In this document: in pieces, positions 38,508 to 47,196 of the stretch | How positions within the stretch are numbered: position 1 is the stretch's first letter | Layout: every line of letters starts with the position of its first letter | NCBI RefSeq assembly: GCF_030317105.1 | Contig: NZ_JASZYG010000001.1 | Span: forward strand, 124,001-188,000 | Origin: Variovorax brevis | GTDB lineage: Bacteria; Pseudomonadota; Gammaproteobacteria; Burkholderiales; Burkholderiaceae_C | Reading direction: 5' to 3' | Length of the DNA stretch: 64,000 bases | The notes under the pieces: model-generated | Database searches by the model: none | Told to the model about the DNA's origin: nothing | What the model saw: only the letters and a program-made list of their open reading frames with translations | Translations under genes and position numbers: made by a program

Positions 38508-39402
38508 GCTTGCTCCATCCCAGCTTGCCGACGAGCGCGCTCAGCAGGAACACGCCCGCCAGCATCACCGTCGCAATCGCGCTGGCATATCCCCAATAGG
38601 AAAAGTTGAAGGCCTGGATGAAGCCGTAGTAGTTCGTCACTTCGGTCACCGTGCCCGGGCCGCCGTTGGTCAGCACGTAGATCAGCGGAAAGGCCTTGAA
38701 GCTGTCGATCAGCCTGAAGAGCCCGCACACGATCAGCACCGGCCGGATGTACGGGAACACGATGTAGCGAAACAGTTGCCAGCGGTTCGCGCCATCGAGG
38801 CTCGCCGCCTCGAGCGGATCGCTCGGAATCATCTGCAGCGAGGCCAGCACCATCAACATCGTGAAAGGAAACCATTGCCAGGTGTCGGCCACAACGATGG
38901 CCCACAAGGCGGTCTTCGGATTGGCGATCAGCGACGACACCGGCAGGTTCAGCGCTTCCAGCGCGTGGTGCATCGGGCTGATGTCGGGCGTGTAGAGGAT
39001 CTTCCAGATCAGCGCGACCACGATCGGCGGCAGCACCATTGGAATGAGGAACACGGTGCGCGTCGCGCGCAGGATGAGCGACTTGCCGTCGATCAGCAGC
39101 GCCACGCCCAGCCCCACGCCCAGTTGCAGCACGACGCTGGCCGCTGAAAGCTTCAGCTGCGTGCCGATCGAGCCGATGAAGCGTGGGTCGTGCAGCAGCG
39201 CCCGGTAGTTGACCAGCGGATCGTCGAAGTTGAAGCTGCGCGCCGCATCCGTGAGGCTCAGCGGCGTGAAGCTGGCGATGACCAGCGCCACTGCAGGCAG
39301 CAGCGTGATCGCCACCAGCACCACCAGCGCAGGCGACAGGCCCCAGAGAAAGGCACGCCGGCGCTGGCCTTCCCAGCCGCCGGCATTGAGTGCAAGGCTC
39401 AT
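38494..39402 (-). CDS. ABC sugar-type permease (MalF-like)
   Basis: 302 residues from ATG at 39402, only 7 bases after the binding-protein stop. Six membrane helices are expected. The EAA-type loop is LEAASLDGANRWQLFRYIVFPYIRP, and a GPGTVTEVTNYYGFIQAF motif typical of CUT1 permeases follows. The earlier in-frame start would overlap the binding-protein gene and is not supported. Confidence 0.92.
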   Translation of the reverse strand: MSLALNAGGWEGQRRRAFLWGLSPALVVLVAITLLPAVALVIASFTPLSLTDAARSFNFDDPLVNYRALLHDPRFIGSIGTQLKLSAASVVLQLGVGLGVALLIDGKSLILRATRTVFLIPMVLPPIVVALIWKILYTPDISPMHHALEALNLPVSSLIANPKTALWAIVVADTWQWFPFTMLMVLASLQMIPSDPLEAASLDGANRWQLFRYIVFPYIRPVLIVCGLFRLIDSFKAFPLIYVLTNGGPGTVTEVTNYYGFIQAFNFSYWGYASAIATVMLAGVFLLSALVGKLGWSKHEQH

Positions 39403-39409
39403 GGCCGCG

Positions 39410-40741
39410 TCACAAACCCACGCCTGCGCGCTTGAGCTCCGCGATGGAAGCGGCCTGCGCCTGTTGCAGCGCCTGCTTGGCGGACAACTGGTTCGTCGCA
39501 ATCAGCTCGATGGCCTTGTTGAGCTGCTGGTCCACCTGCGGATAGACCGACACGGTGCGGTACTTCATGTGGCCCGTCTTTGCCGCGAGCTCGAGCGAAT
39601 CGATGGACAGCTGCGCGAGGTCCGTCCCGTTGATGACCTGTTTTGCGCGGAACTCCTTCGAATCGATGTCCGAGCGCCGTGCGGGCGAACCGTAGCCGGC
39701 CAGTACCGCCTTGCGCGTGGTCTGCTTCGACAGCGCCCATTGAATGAAGGCCCAAGCCGCTTCCTTGTTCTTCGACCCCGCGGGAATGCCCAGCCCATGC
39801 ACGGCCGTTCCGGGAAAGCGGCCCGCGGGCCCCTTGGGAACGAGACCGAACTTCACGGTCTTGATCGTCTTGCTGGTGGCAGGATCGCCCAGTTGCGCGA
39901 GATGCAACTGCCCCGCATCCGTGAAGTTGACGCGGCCCAGCTTGAGTGCCTGCGTCACCTGGTCCGGCTGGTACGTTACCGCGCCATCGGGCCCGAACTC
40001 ACGCAGCAGGCTCGCGTAGTACTCGGCAGCCGCCACGGCTTCGGGCGTGTCGAGCGTCGGATAGAGATCGTCGGGCGCCTTGCGGAACACGTCGCCGCCA
40101 AAGGCGTGCAGGTAGGGCACGAAGGTCCAGCCGTAGTGGTTGTCCGCGACGAAGCCCGCCACGCGATCCTTCTTGTGGACGGCACGCAGCACTTTCACCA
40201 GGTCGTCCGAGGTGTCCGGAAACTGCAGACCCGCCGCCTGCACGAGGTCGAAGCGCGACGACGCGGTGAGCAAGGCTTCCGCCGTCCACGGCACGCCGTA
40301 GAGCTTGCCGTCCTTGCCCGTTTCCGGCGCACGCGCGGCGGGCAGGAAGTCGTTGATGTCGAAGTCCGCAGCCGTCAGGTTCGGGTTGCGGATGAAGTCG
40401 TCCAGCGGCGTGAGCCAGCCCGAGTTGATCCAGCGGCTCGAATAGATGAAGGTGACGTTCACCACGTCATATGCGGCGCCCTTGGTCGACAGTTCCAGGT
40501 CGGCGCGCTGGTTGTAGACGGGGAAAGACGGTGCGTCGTAGTTCACCTTGGCGCCGGTGAGCGCCTCGAACTCGGGCAGCCACTTCTGAAGCAGTGTGGG
40601 ATAGGCGGCGCTGAAGGTCGAGACGTTCAGCGTCACGCCGGCGAACTTCTTCGCGGCGCCTTGTGCGGTGGCGAGCGTGGGCAGCAGCGTGGAAGCGCCC
40701 AGCGCGGCGGAGGCCTGGAGCAGATGTCGGCGGGTGGTCAT
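39410..40741 (-). CDS. Tat-type extracellular solute-binding protein (family 1)
   Basis: 443 residues from ATG at 40741. The leader TTRRHLLQASAALGASTLLP is a twin-arginine signal, cleaved near Ala-Thr-Ala-Gln. The mature part is a two-lobed family-1 binding protein (FEALTGAKVNYDA, YDVVNVTFIYSSRWI, GTAVHGLGIPAGSKNKEAAWAFIQW). Family 1 proteins usually bind sugars or glycerol phosphates, but the adjacent TauD-like dioxygenase makes another ligand possible. The gene is 22 bases after the dioxygenase stop. Confidence 0.9.
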   Translation of the reverse strand: MTTRRHLLQASAALGASTLLPTLATAQGAAKKFAGVTLNVSTFSAAYPTLLQKWLPEFEALTGAKVNYDAPSFPVYNQRADLELSTKGAAYDVVNVTFIYSSRWINSGWLTPLDDFIRNPNLTAADFDINDFLPAARAPETGKDGKLYGVPWTAEALLTASSRFDLVQAAGLQFPDTSDDLVKVLRAVHKKDRVAGFVADNHYGWTFVPYLHAFGGDVFRKAPDDLYPTLDTPEAVAAAEYYASLLREFGPDGAVTYQPDQVTQALKLGRVNFTDAGQLHLAQLGDPATSKTIKTVKFGLVPKGPAGRFPGTAVHGLGIPAGSKNKEAAWAFIQWALSKQTTRKAVLAGYGSPARRSDIDSKEFRAKQVINGTDLAQLSIDSLELAAKTGHMKYRTVSVYPQVDQQLNKAIELIATNQLSAKQALQQAQAASIAELKRAGVGL

Positions 40742-40763
40742 GGTGCTTTTCGTGCCTCTACGT

Positions 40764-41720
40764 TCACGCGGCTTGCGCGATGGCGGCGCTGATCTGCTCG
40801 TCGTTGACCGCTTCGGGCCGGCGGCGCGTGCGGCTGCGTTGTCCATCGATGGCGGTGGCGCGCTCACCCTCGACCGTCACGCGCCGCACCACGCGCGGCT
40901 GGTTGCCGTAGTCGTTGATGGCGTAGTGCTGCGTGGCACGGTTGTCCCAGATGACCACGTCGTCCTGCTGCCAGTTCCAGCGCACGGTGTTCTCCAGCGC
41001 AATCACGCGGTTTTGCAGGACCTCGAAGAGGCGCGCCGATTCGTTGGTCGAAAGCCCCGAGATCTTCTTGATGAAATGGCCCAGCAACAAGGCGCGCTCG
41101 CCCGACACCGGATGCACGTGCACTACGGGATGCTCTGCCTCGAACACGGCCGAGACGAAGACGTTCTGATGGTGCTTCAGGCGCTCCTGCTCCACCACGA
41201 CACGCGAGGCGCCGTAGTCATAGTCATTGGTGTGCACGGCCCACAGGCCATCGGCGAGGCGCTTGAGATCGGCCGGAAGTCGCTCGTACGCGGCAGCGGT
41301 GTTGGCCCAGACGGTGTCGCCGCCATAGGCCGGAATGGTCACGCCCCGAAGAATGGAAATCTTCGGAAAGGCGTCGATGAAGGTTACGTCGGTATGCCAC
41401 GAATCCGCACGGCCGCCGCCCTTGGACGCGTCGAGTTCGAAGAGCTTGGTGCCTTCCGGCGCTGGCACGGTGGGGTGCGCCACGGTGCGGCCAAAGCGCG
41501 CACCAAAGGCCTGATGCGCGGCGTCATCGAGCTGCGATTGACCGCGAAAGAACAGCACCTTGTGCTTGACCAGCGCGGCGTGCAGCGTATCGATGGCGAG
41601 GTCGTCGAAATCGGCACTCAGCTTCAAGTCCAGCACTTCGCCGCCGATGTTTCCGGCAACACGGCGAATGCGCAGGCCGTCAAAAGAAGTGTCGATGTTC
41701 GATGCGGGAAATTGGCTCAC
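40764..41720 (-). CDS. TauD/TfdA-family 2OG dioxygenase
   Basis: 318 residues from a GTG start at 41720, chosen because AAGGAG lies 7 bases upstream. The iron ligands His and Asp are in SWHTDVTF; the distal His is in NRATQHYAIND, and the 2OG Arg in PRVVRRVTVEG. The family removes sulfite from taurine or alkyl sulfates (AtsK) or cleaves aryloxyacetates (TfdA). It heads an operon encoding a CUT1 importer, so the imported compound is likely its substrate. Relatives such as AtsK suggest alkyl sulfates, but the substrate is open. Confidence 0.9.
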   Translation of the reverse strand: MSQFPASNIDTSFDGLRIRRVAGNIGGEVLDLKLSADFDDLAIDTLHAALVKHKVLFFRGQSQLDDAAHQAFGARFGRTVAHPTVPAPEGTKLFELDASKGGGRADSWHTDVTFIDAFPKISILRGVTIPAYGGDTVWANTAAAYERLPADLKRLADGLWAVHTNDYDYGASRVVVEQERLKHHQNVFVSAVFEAEHPVVHVHPVSGERALLLGHFIKKISGLSTNESARLFEVLQNRVIALENTVRWNWQQDDVVIWDNRATQHYAINDYGNQPRVVRRVTVEGERATAIDGQRSRTRRRPEAVNDEQISAAIAQAA

Positions 41721-41792
41721 AGTGAGGCTCCTTGTTGAAGCCGCGGAGTCTAGAAACGCGCGCTGCAATCACCAACCAATCAATTTCGATTT

Positions 41793-41810
41793 GCAAACAT
41801 CGCAAACATC
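41793..41810. promoter_or_regulatory. Tandem 9-base repeat in divergent promoter region
   Basis: GCAAACATC occurs twice head to tail (41793-41801, 41802-41810) between the dioxygenase operon and the cupin gene. It is in an AT-richer stretch where promoters would lie, so it may be a regulator site. Confidence 0.35.
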
Positions 41811-41876
41811 TGAGCGACGCGGTGCAAAGGAATCTGGCAATATTTGCGCGTTCATTGGCATGCGCTGGAGAACCCG

Positions 41877-42284
41877 ATGCAAGCTGCTTCAACCCCCTCG
41901 GTGAAGGCCATTCGTCCCGCCATCGAAGTGGCAACCAGCCAGGGGCTGCCTTATTTCGTGGGCATCTCGGGTGACAGCGCAGGTGCGCAGGGCCTGTCGA
42001 TGCACGTGGTGGTGATCCCGCCCGGTGCGCGCTCGCAACCGCATCTTCATGTGGGCCACGAAACCGCGATCTACGTGCTGCACGGACGTGTGCAGACGCT
42101 TTATGGCCCGCAGCTGGAGGAATCGGTCATCAGCGAGGCGGGCGACTTTCTTTTCATTCCGCCTGATGTGCCGCATGTCGCCATCAACCTGAGCACCTCG
42201 GAGCCGGCGCGTGCGATCGTGTCGCGCAACGATCCGGCCGAGCAGGACAAGGTCCGGCCCTACATCAGCGGCGAGACGCAGTAG
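41877..42284 (+). CDS. Cupin-domain protein
   Basis: 135 residues from ATG at 41877 with GGAG upstream. A single cupin barrel shows PPGARSQPHLHVGHETAIYVLHG (motif 1, with His, His and Glu metal ligands) and GDFLFIPPDVPHVAINLS (motif 2). Small one-cupin proteins bind a metal and may be isomerases, dioxygenases or ligand sensors. It is divergent from the TauD-ABC operon and probably acts on the same compound. The longer reading to 41844 lacks a ribosome site. Confidence 0.85.
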   Translation: MQAASTPSVKAIRPAIEVATSQGLPYFVGISGDSAGAQGLSMHVVVIPPGARSQPHLHVGHETAIYVLHGRVQTLYGPQLEESVISEAGDFLFIPPDVPHVAINLSTSEPARAIVSRNDPAEQDKVRPYISGETQ

Positions 42285-42320
42285 CTCAGTCGCCCAGGCA
42301 GGCGACTGCGGCGTGCACCG

Positions 42321-42944
42321 TTACAGGGACTTGCTCAGGGTCGGCTTGGAAGCGTTCTCGCGACCCATCAGCCGTTGAATGGCGGCGACCACGCCCACCT
42401 TGTCGCGCAAGCCTGCACCGATGGGCACCTCACGGTACAGCGCGCGTTCTTCTTCAAGCACGCCGTGCAGCGCCGCCAGGTTGTGCTGGCTGTAGGGCCA
42501 GATGCCCGAGACCACGAAGTGACCGGGCAGGGCGTTGGCCTTGGGGGTCATCTTGACGTTGATGGCGCCGATGCGCGCCATGGTTTCGGCGCGCGCCAGC
42601 GCCTGCTGCTCGCCCGCGCCCAGCACGTCGACCTGGCGCGAGAACACGAAGCTGATGGCCTGGATCTGCGGGTAGTGCTCGGCGATGAAGGCGCAGATTT
42701 CCAGGAAGATGAGCCGGCCGACGTGGCGGGGCTCCTCGCTCACGGCACGGGCCGGGGTGAAGGCTTCGACGAAAAGCTCCGTGCCGCTCTTGAGCAGCGG
42801 CACAGGGTCCAGCGTGCCCAGCAGCAAATCGCCGTCGTACACGTGCATGGGCTGGCCCAGCGTGTAAGGCGTTGCATCGGGGCCGGTGATCCTGAGTTTC
42901 TTGTCGTTCATCGAGGGGCGCGCGGACCGCTTTTTTTGGTCCAT
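42321..42944 (-). CDS. Conserved-looking protein of unknown function
   Basis: 207 residues from ATG at 42944; ATG at 42911 (196 residues) and an upstream ATG at 43070 are alternatives, and none has a clear ribosome site. I do not recognise the family. The first third has strands (LRITGPDATPYTLGQPMHVYDGDLLLGTLDPV). The middle has a helix with LIFLEICAFIAEHYPQIQAISFVFS, and the C-terminus is basic with a VVAAIQRLMGREN helix. No signal peptide or membrane helix. Divergent from a small zinc-ribbon gene. Confidence 0.65.
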   Translation of the reverse strand: MDQKKRSARPSMNDKKLRITGPDATPYTLGQPMHVYDGDLLLGTLDPVPLLKSGTELFVEAFTPARAVSEEPRHVGRLIFLEICAFIAEHYPQIQAISFVFSRQVDVLGAGEQQALARAETMARIGAINVKMTPKANALPGHFVVSGIWPYSQHNLAALHGVLEEERALYREVPIGAGLRDKVGVVAAIQRLMGRENASKPTLSKSL

Positions 42945-43174
42945 TTCTTGCAAACAAATGGCGAGACGTTGCCAGTCGTTAAGGGTCTGTTGAACTGAAT
43001 ATAGTTTCAATGAGTAACAACTTGCGGCCTTGGCGCGGGGCTCGCGATGTTGTCCGACGACGAATTTCACGGATCAGCGAAAAGATCGGATTCGAGGCAC
43101 ACTTTGAATTAAGTGATACCAATTTGTGTGTTGCAGCGATTAATTCTTTAGCAATAGCCGGAGGGCCTTCGAGC

Positions 43175-43369
43175 ATGGATCCCATTGTTTCCATCGACCG
43201 TTACGAGCCCGATTTCGCGACCCCATGCGAGATTTGTGGTGCGACGCCTGTGGTCACGGGCACCAAAGCGGGGAAGACTGTCTATCAGGCCCTGATGTGT
43301 GGCCCCTGTCTCTGGAACGAACCCAAGGCCACCGATCCGGTGACTTGGAACGAGCAGTCGGTCGACTGA
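43175..43369 (+). CDS. Small zinc-ribbon-like protein
   Basis: 64 residues from ATG at 43175, with GGAGGG 9 bases upstream. Two CxxC knuckles, CEIC and CGPC, about 28 residues apart, could bind one zinc. The rest is acidic and has two Trp. Function unknown. The frame is open further upstream (to 43010), but that part is AT-rich, poorly coding in look, and has no ribosome site. Confidence 0.6.
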   Translation: MDPIVSIDRYEPDFATPCEICGATPVVTGTKAGKTVYQALMCGPCLWNEPKATDPVTWNEQSVD

Positions 43370-43386
43370 CCACTGCCAGGCACGTG

Positions 43387-44850
43387 TCAGGCGCCGAGCT
43401 TGTTCGGATCTCGCCAGGCCCGTTCGAAAGGCAAGCGCCAGGCGTGCGGCGCGATGAGTTGATGCACCGCCTTGGGTCCCCACGAGCCCGCTTCGTACAG
43501 GCGCACCGGCGGTGGTGATTCGAGAAGGTGCGATGAGACTTCCCACAGCCGCTCGATGCCTTCGGCGGTGGTGAAGAGGGTGCGGTCGCCGCGCATCGCG
43601 TCCAGGATGAGCCGCTCGTACGCCTCCAGCACTTCGCCGGCCATGCCGGTGTCGCGCATCGCGAACTGCAGGCTCAGCTTGTCCAGCCGCATGCCGGGGC
43701 CGGGGCGCTTGCCGTAGAAGGACAGCGACATCTTCGACGCATCGGCCAGGTCGAATGTCAGGTGGTCCGGCCCCTGCGCGCCAACGCCCGAGCCCGGAGG
43801 AAACATGCTCTTGGGCGGTTCGCGAAAGGCGATGGAAATGATGCGTTGCCCCTCGGCCAGGCGCTTGCCGGTGCGCAGGTAGAAGGGCACGCCCGCCCAA
43901 CGCCAGTTGTCGATGTGGCACTTCAGCGCAATAAAGGTCTCGGTGTCCGAATCCGGGTCGACGCCTTCTTCCGTGCGGTAGCCGCTGTACTGGCCGCGCA
44001 CCACGTCGTGCGGCTGGATCGGCTCCATGCTGCGGAATACCTTGTTCTTTTCTTCGCTGATGGGCGCGGGCTCGAGTGCCGTCGGCGGCTCCATCGCCAT
44101 GAAGGCGAGGATCTGGAAGAGGTGGGTGACCACCATGTCGCGGTAGGCGCCCGTCTGCTCGTAGAAGCCGGCGCGCTTGCCCAGGCCCAGCGTCTCGGGC
44201 ACGTCGATCTGCACGTGGTCGATGAAGTTGCGATTCCAGATTGGCTCGAACAGGCCGTTGGCAAAGCGGAACGCCAGGATGTTCTGCGCCGGCTCCTTGC
44301 CCAGGAAGTGGTCGATCCGGAAGATCTGTTCTTCCTGGAACACTTCGTGAAGCTGGCTGTTGAGCGAGACCGCGCTGCTGAGGTTGGTGCCGAAAGGCTT
44401 TTCCATGACGATGCGCGAGCGCTCCACCAACTGCGCTTCGCCCAGCATGCGCACCACCTGAAGCGCCGCGCTCGGCGGCACGCTCAGGTAGTGCAGCCGG
44501 CGGCACTCGACGCCCAGCGACTGCTCGGCGCGCTCGACGGCCGCCTTGAGGGCGCCGGCGCCGCCCGACAGCGGCACATAGTCCAGCGTCGCGGCGAAGG
44601 TGTCCCAGGCGGCCGGGGAGATCTTCCGGCTGGCGAACTCGTCCAGGGCCGAGCGGGCGGCGGCACGGAAGCCGTCCGCATCCATCTCGTCGAGCGAGAC
44701 GCCGATGATCCGGCAGCCGGGAATGAAGCCGGCGCTGCACAGGTGGAACAGCCCGGGCAGGAGCTTGCGCCGCGCCAGGTCGCCCGTGGCGCCGACAAGC
44801 ACCACCACCTGCGGAAAACGCGGGCCGACGCCGGGAGGGATCTTCGCCAT
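43387..44850 (-). CDS. zwf: Glucose-6-phosphate 1-dehydrogenase
   Basis: 487 residues, usual size for Zwf. ATG at 44850 follows AAAGGTGAT. The NADP-binding motif GATGDLARRKLLPGLF is at about residue 20, and the active-site motif RIDHFLGKE (about 178-186) carries the catalytic His/Lys. It oxidises glucose-6-phosphate to 6-phosphogluconolactone. It is not next to pgl, edd or eda here; instead it is divergent from the methylglyoxal synthase-like gene. Confidence 0.95.
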   Translation of the reverse strand: MAKIPPGVGPRFPQVVVLVGATGDLARRKLLPGLFHLCSAGFIPGCRIIGVSLDEMDADGFRAAARSALDEFASRKISPAAWDTFAATLDYVPLSGGAGALKAAVERAEQSLGVECRRLHYLSVPPSAALQVVRMLGEAQLVERSRIVMEKPFGTNLSSAVSLNSQLHEVFQEEQIFRIDHFLGKEPAQNILAFRFANGLFEPIWNRNFIDHVQIDVPETLGLGKRAGFYEQTGAYRDMVVTHLFQILAFMAMEPPTALEPAPISEEKNKVFRSMEPIQPHDVVRGQYSGYRTEEGVDPDSDTETFIALKCHIDNWRWAGVPFYLRTGKRLAEGQRIISIAFREPPKSMFPPGSGVGAQGPDHLTFDLADASKMSLSFYGKRPGPGMRLDKLSLQFAMRDTGMAGEVLEAYERLILDAMRGDRTLFTTAEGIERLWEVSSHLLESPPPVRLYEAGSWGPKAVHQLIAPHAWRLPFERAWRDPNKLGA

Positions 44851-44976
44851 GGGAATCACCTTTCGAGTTGTTGTGCCGGGGTCAAGCGATTTCGGTGCCA
44901 ACAGCCGGCCACTACCTGAGTTTTGCGGCCCACGCGCATACTTTGCTCCTTTCGCAACAGTGTGTGGAGTGTCTGG

Positions 44977-45840
44977 ATGAACGCAATGCGCATCGGCCTG
45001 GTGGCCAATCGCCTGCATCGACAAAGCGCCGATGGCGCGCTGGCGGGATGGGCCCGGTCCTGCGAGGCTGGCATCCGCCAGTTGGGCTTGGGCCTGCATG
45101 CCGTCGGCGGCACCTATGACGCACTCAGAAGCCAGGACCTACTGTCGGGGTACGAGCCCCTGGTTCGATTGCCTTCGGGCGTGGAAGGCGGGGTCATGCG
45201 GCTCGCCTCCTGCATTGCGGGCGGGTTGACGCCGGCGGACGAACTCGATGGCGTGATCTACCTGCTCGACCCCGTCGACCCGTCATCGCTTTACCCCGAA
45301 ACGCAGGCGCTCAAGCGGCAGTGCGTGATTCATGGCAAGCCTTTCATCTCGACGGCGGCAGGCGCTGCGGAGTGGATTGCCGTGGAACTGGTGCATGCGG
45401 GGCAGGACGGCGCGAGCCTTTCAAGATCGTTCGAGGGGCAGACGGTGGCGCTCATCGCGCACGACGCGCTGAAGCCGCGAATGATTGAGTTCGCGGCGAA
45501 GTATTTCGATGTGCTCTCGCGCTTTGCGATACGGGTGGGCACGGGCACGACGGGCGGACTGCTCAACGACATGGCCTGGTCGCGCGGCTGGCCTGCGGAC
45601 AAGCCGTGGATCACGCGCTATATGAGCGGTCCGATGGGCGGCGACGCGCAGATCGCGGAGCTGGTGCTCGACCGGCGCTGCAACAAGGCGATCTTCTTCG
45701 AGGACCCGCACGTGGCGCGGCAGCATGAGGCGGACATTCAGCTGCTGGAACGGGCCGTGTGCGCGGCGACGCATGACACGACGTGCTTCAACTCGCCGGC
45801 GATGGCTGAGCGGTGGGCGGAGGCGGTGTCGCGGGGGTAG
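44977..45840 (+). CDS. Methylglyoxal synthase-like protein with two MGS domains
   Basis: 287 residues from ATG at 44977 with TGGAG upstream, about twice E. coli MgsA (152). The C-terminal half (about 165-287) aligns with MgsA through ALIAHDALKP (His19/Lys23 positions), GTGTTG (Thr45/47/48), SGPMGGDAQI (Asp71), FFEDP (Asp91) and QHEADI (His98/Asp101), so the active site looks complete. The N-terminal half has the same plan (GGTYDAL, LPSGVEGGVMRLAS, IYLLDPVDPSS) but lacks the Asp71 and His98 equivalents. It probably converts dihydroxyacetone phosphate to methylglyoxal, with a degenerate domain for regulation or assembly. Confidence 0.8.
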   Translation: MNAMRIGLVANRLHRQSADGALAGWARSCEAGIRQLGLGLHAVGGTYDALRSQDLLSGYEPLVRLPSGVEGGVMRLASCIAGGLTPADELDGVIYLLDPVDPSSLYPETQALKRQCVIHGKPFISTAAGAAEWIAVELVHAGQDGASLSRSFEGQTVALIAHDALKPRMIEFAAKYFDVLSRFAIRVGTGTTGGLLNDMAWSRGWPADKPWITRYMSGPMGGDAQIAELVLDRRCNKAIFFEDPHVARQHEADIQLLERAVCAATHDTTCFNSPAMAERWAEAVSRG

Positions 45841-45851
45841 AAAGGCTCAGT

Positions 45852-46946
45852 TCAGTAGCTGTACTTGGCGACGGCCTTTTCGTTCCAGGTGATGCCTTGG
45901 CCAGGGCGGTCCGGCATGTGCAGGAAGCCGTTCTTGATCTCGTAAGGCTCTTGCAGCACGGGGTCTGCCCAGTCCTGCCACTCGAGCCAATGGGCTGTGT
46001 CCGTCACCCGCATGAGGTGCGCGGCGATCTCGGGATACAGGTGCGTGGACATCGGGATTCCCGCTGCGCTGGCGATCGCCGCCGCGCGCAGCCATCCGCT
46101 GACGCCGCCTATGCGCATCATGTCCGGCATGACAAGATCGCCTGCGCCAGCGAGCACCGCGTGGTACATCTGGCGTGGACCGTAGAAGTTCTCGCCAAGC
46201 TGAACGGGCGTCTTCAGTTCGCGGGCGAGTTGTGCGTAGCCGGGGATGTTGTCGTACGTGATGGGCTCCTCGAACCAGTAGAGGCCGTGGTCGTCGAGCG
46301 CATGGCAGCGCGCGAGTGCGTCGCCCAACGTCAAGCCCTGGTTGAAGTCGCACATGAGCTTCACATCAGCGCCCACGGCCTCCCGGACGGCGGCGATGCA
46401 GGCGAGGTCATCGCTGAGCTTGTCGCGGCCCAGGCGCAGCTTGAGGGCGGAGAAGTTGGCTTCGCGAATGAGCTCATCGGCTTCTCTGGCGATGCCTTCC
46501 AGAGGGGTCAGCCACAAGCCGTTGCTGTTGTATGCGGGAACGGGGCCGATGGTTCCGCCGAGGTACTCTGCGAGCGGCATGTTCCCAGCTTGCGCCAACG
46601 CATCCCACGCCGCCATGTCGAGCGCGGAGACGGCGATCAGTGACAGGCCTTCGCGACCGACGAGGTGGAGCGAACCGATGGTTTTCTTGTAGGTATCGAA
46701 CGGGGCGACCCGCTGTCCTTTGAGAGCCTGGGCAAGGTCTTCGATCATCGGGACGATGTAGCGCGCCGAGAGTTCAAGGTAGGGCTCGAGGTAGCTGCGA
46801 CCGACGACGCCTTCGGCTGTTTCCAGGTCGATGAGGATGAGCGGCCAGTCCTGGAAGAGTCCAACGCGCGAAACGATGGGGCGCTTGAGCGGTACCAGCA
46901 CGGGGCGAGCGCGTATGCCGCTGACCGTCAGCTTGGGATGGGTCAT
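45852..46946 (-). CDS. Enolase-superfamily protein, mandelate racemase/muconate-lactonizing type
   Basis: 364 residues from ATG at 46946 with TGGAGG upstream. The capping domain covers residues 1-125. The barrel carries LKLRLG (the KxK-equivalent, here Lys-x-Arg), DFNQG, WFEEP and GENF for the three metal acids (Asp, Glu, Glu), and STHLYPE with the His general base. The Lys-x-Arg form and the His suggest a dehydratase or racemase of the mandelate racemase subgroup acting on a hydroxy- or sugar acid. Converges on the MGS-like gene with 11 bases between. Confidence 0.88.
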   Translation of the reverse strand: MTHPKLTVSGIRARPVLVPLKRPIVSRVGLFQDWPLILIDLETAEGVVGRSYLEPYLELSARYIVPMIEDLAQALKGQRVAPFDTYKKTIGSLHLVGREGLSLIAVSALDMAAWDALAQAGNMPLAEYLGGTIGPVPAYNSNGLWLTPLEGIAREADELIREANFSALKLRLGRDKLSDDLACIAAVREAVGADVKLMCDFNQGLTLGDALARCHALDDHGLYWFEEPITYDNIPGYAQLARELKTPVQLGENFYGPRQMYHAVLAGAGDLVMPDMMRIGGVSGWLRAAAIASAAGIPMSTHLYPEIAAHLMRVTDTAHWLEWQDWADPVLQEPYEIKNGFLHMPDRPGQGITWNEKAVAKYSY

Positions 46947-47078
46947 CGAGGGCCTCCACAGCGAATGGGTGGGTAAGGATCGCGGAAATCCTGGGCTGGG
47001 TCAAAAGCGTGGCGGCTGTTGTGGCGACCAACTGCGGTCGGCTGAAGGACCGGCGGACGCTTTCCCTGATGCGAGTCG

Positions 47079-47116
47079 CGCTTCAGAAAGTTCCCACAAG
47101 AGATTTTTCTGAAGCG
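47079..47116. promoter_or_regulatory. Perfect 11-base inverted repeat upstream of vgrG
   Basis: CGCTTCAGAAA (47079-47089) and TTTCTGAAGCG (47106-47116) are perfect complements around a 16-base loop, about 80 bases before the vgrG start. It could be an operator, a transcript hairpin or an element end. Confidence 0.4.
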
Positions 47117-47196
47117 TTGACCTTCTGTTGGCAATCCATGGGTTGGCCTGATGCAAACTCCCCAGACAAGAATTATTTGCCAGGGAGAGAAGAGAC

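Noticed and set aside
43010..43174. N-terminal extension of the zinc-ribbon gene
   Set aside because: The frame is open, but it is AT-rich, Arg/Ile-rich and without a ribosome site; the ATG at 43175 has one.
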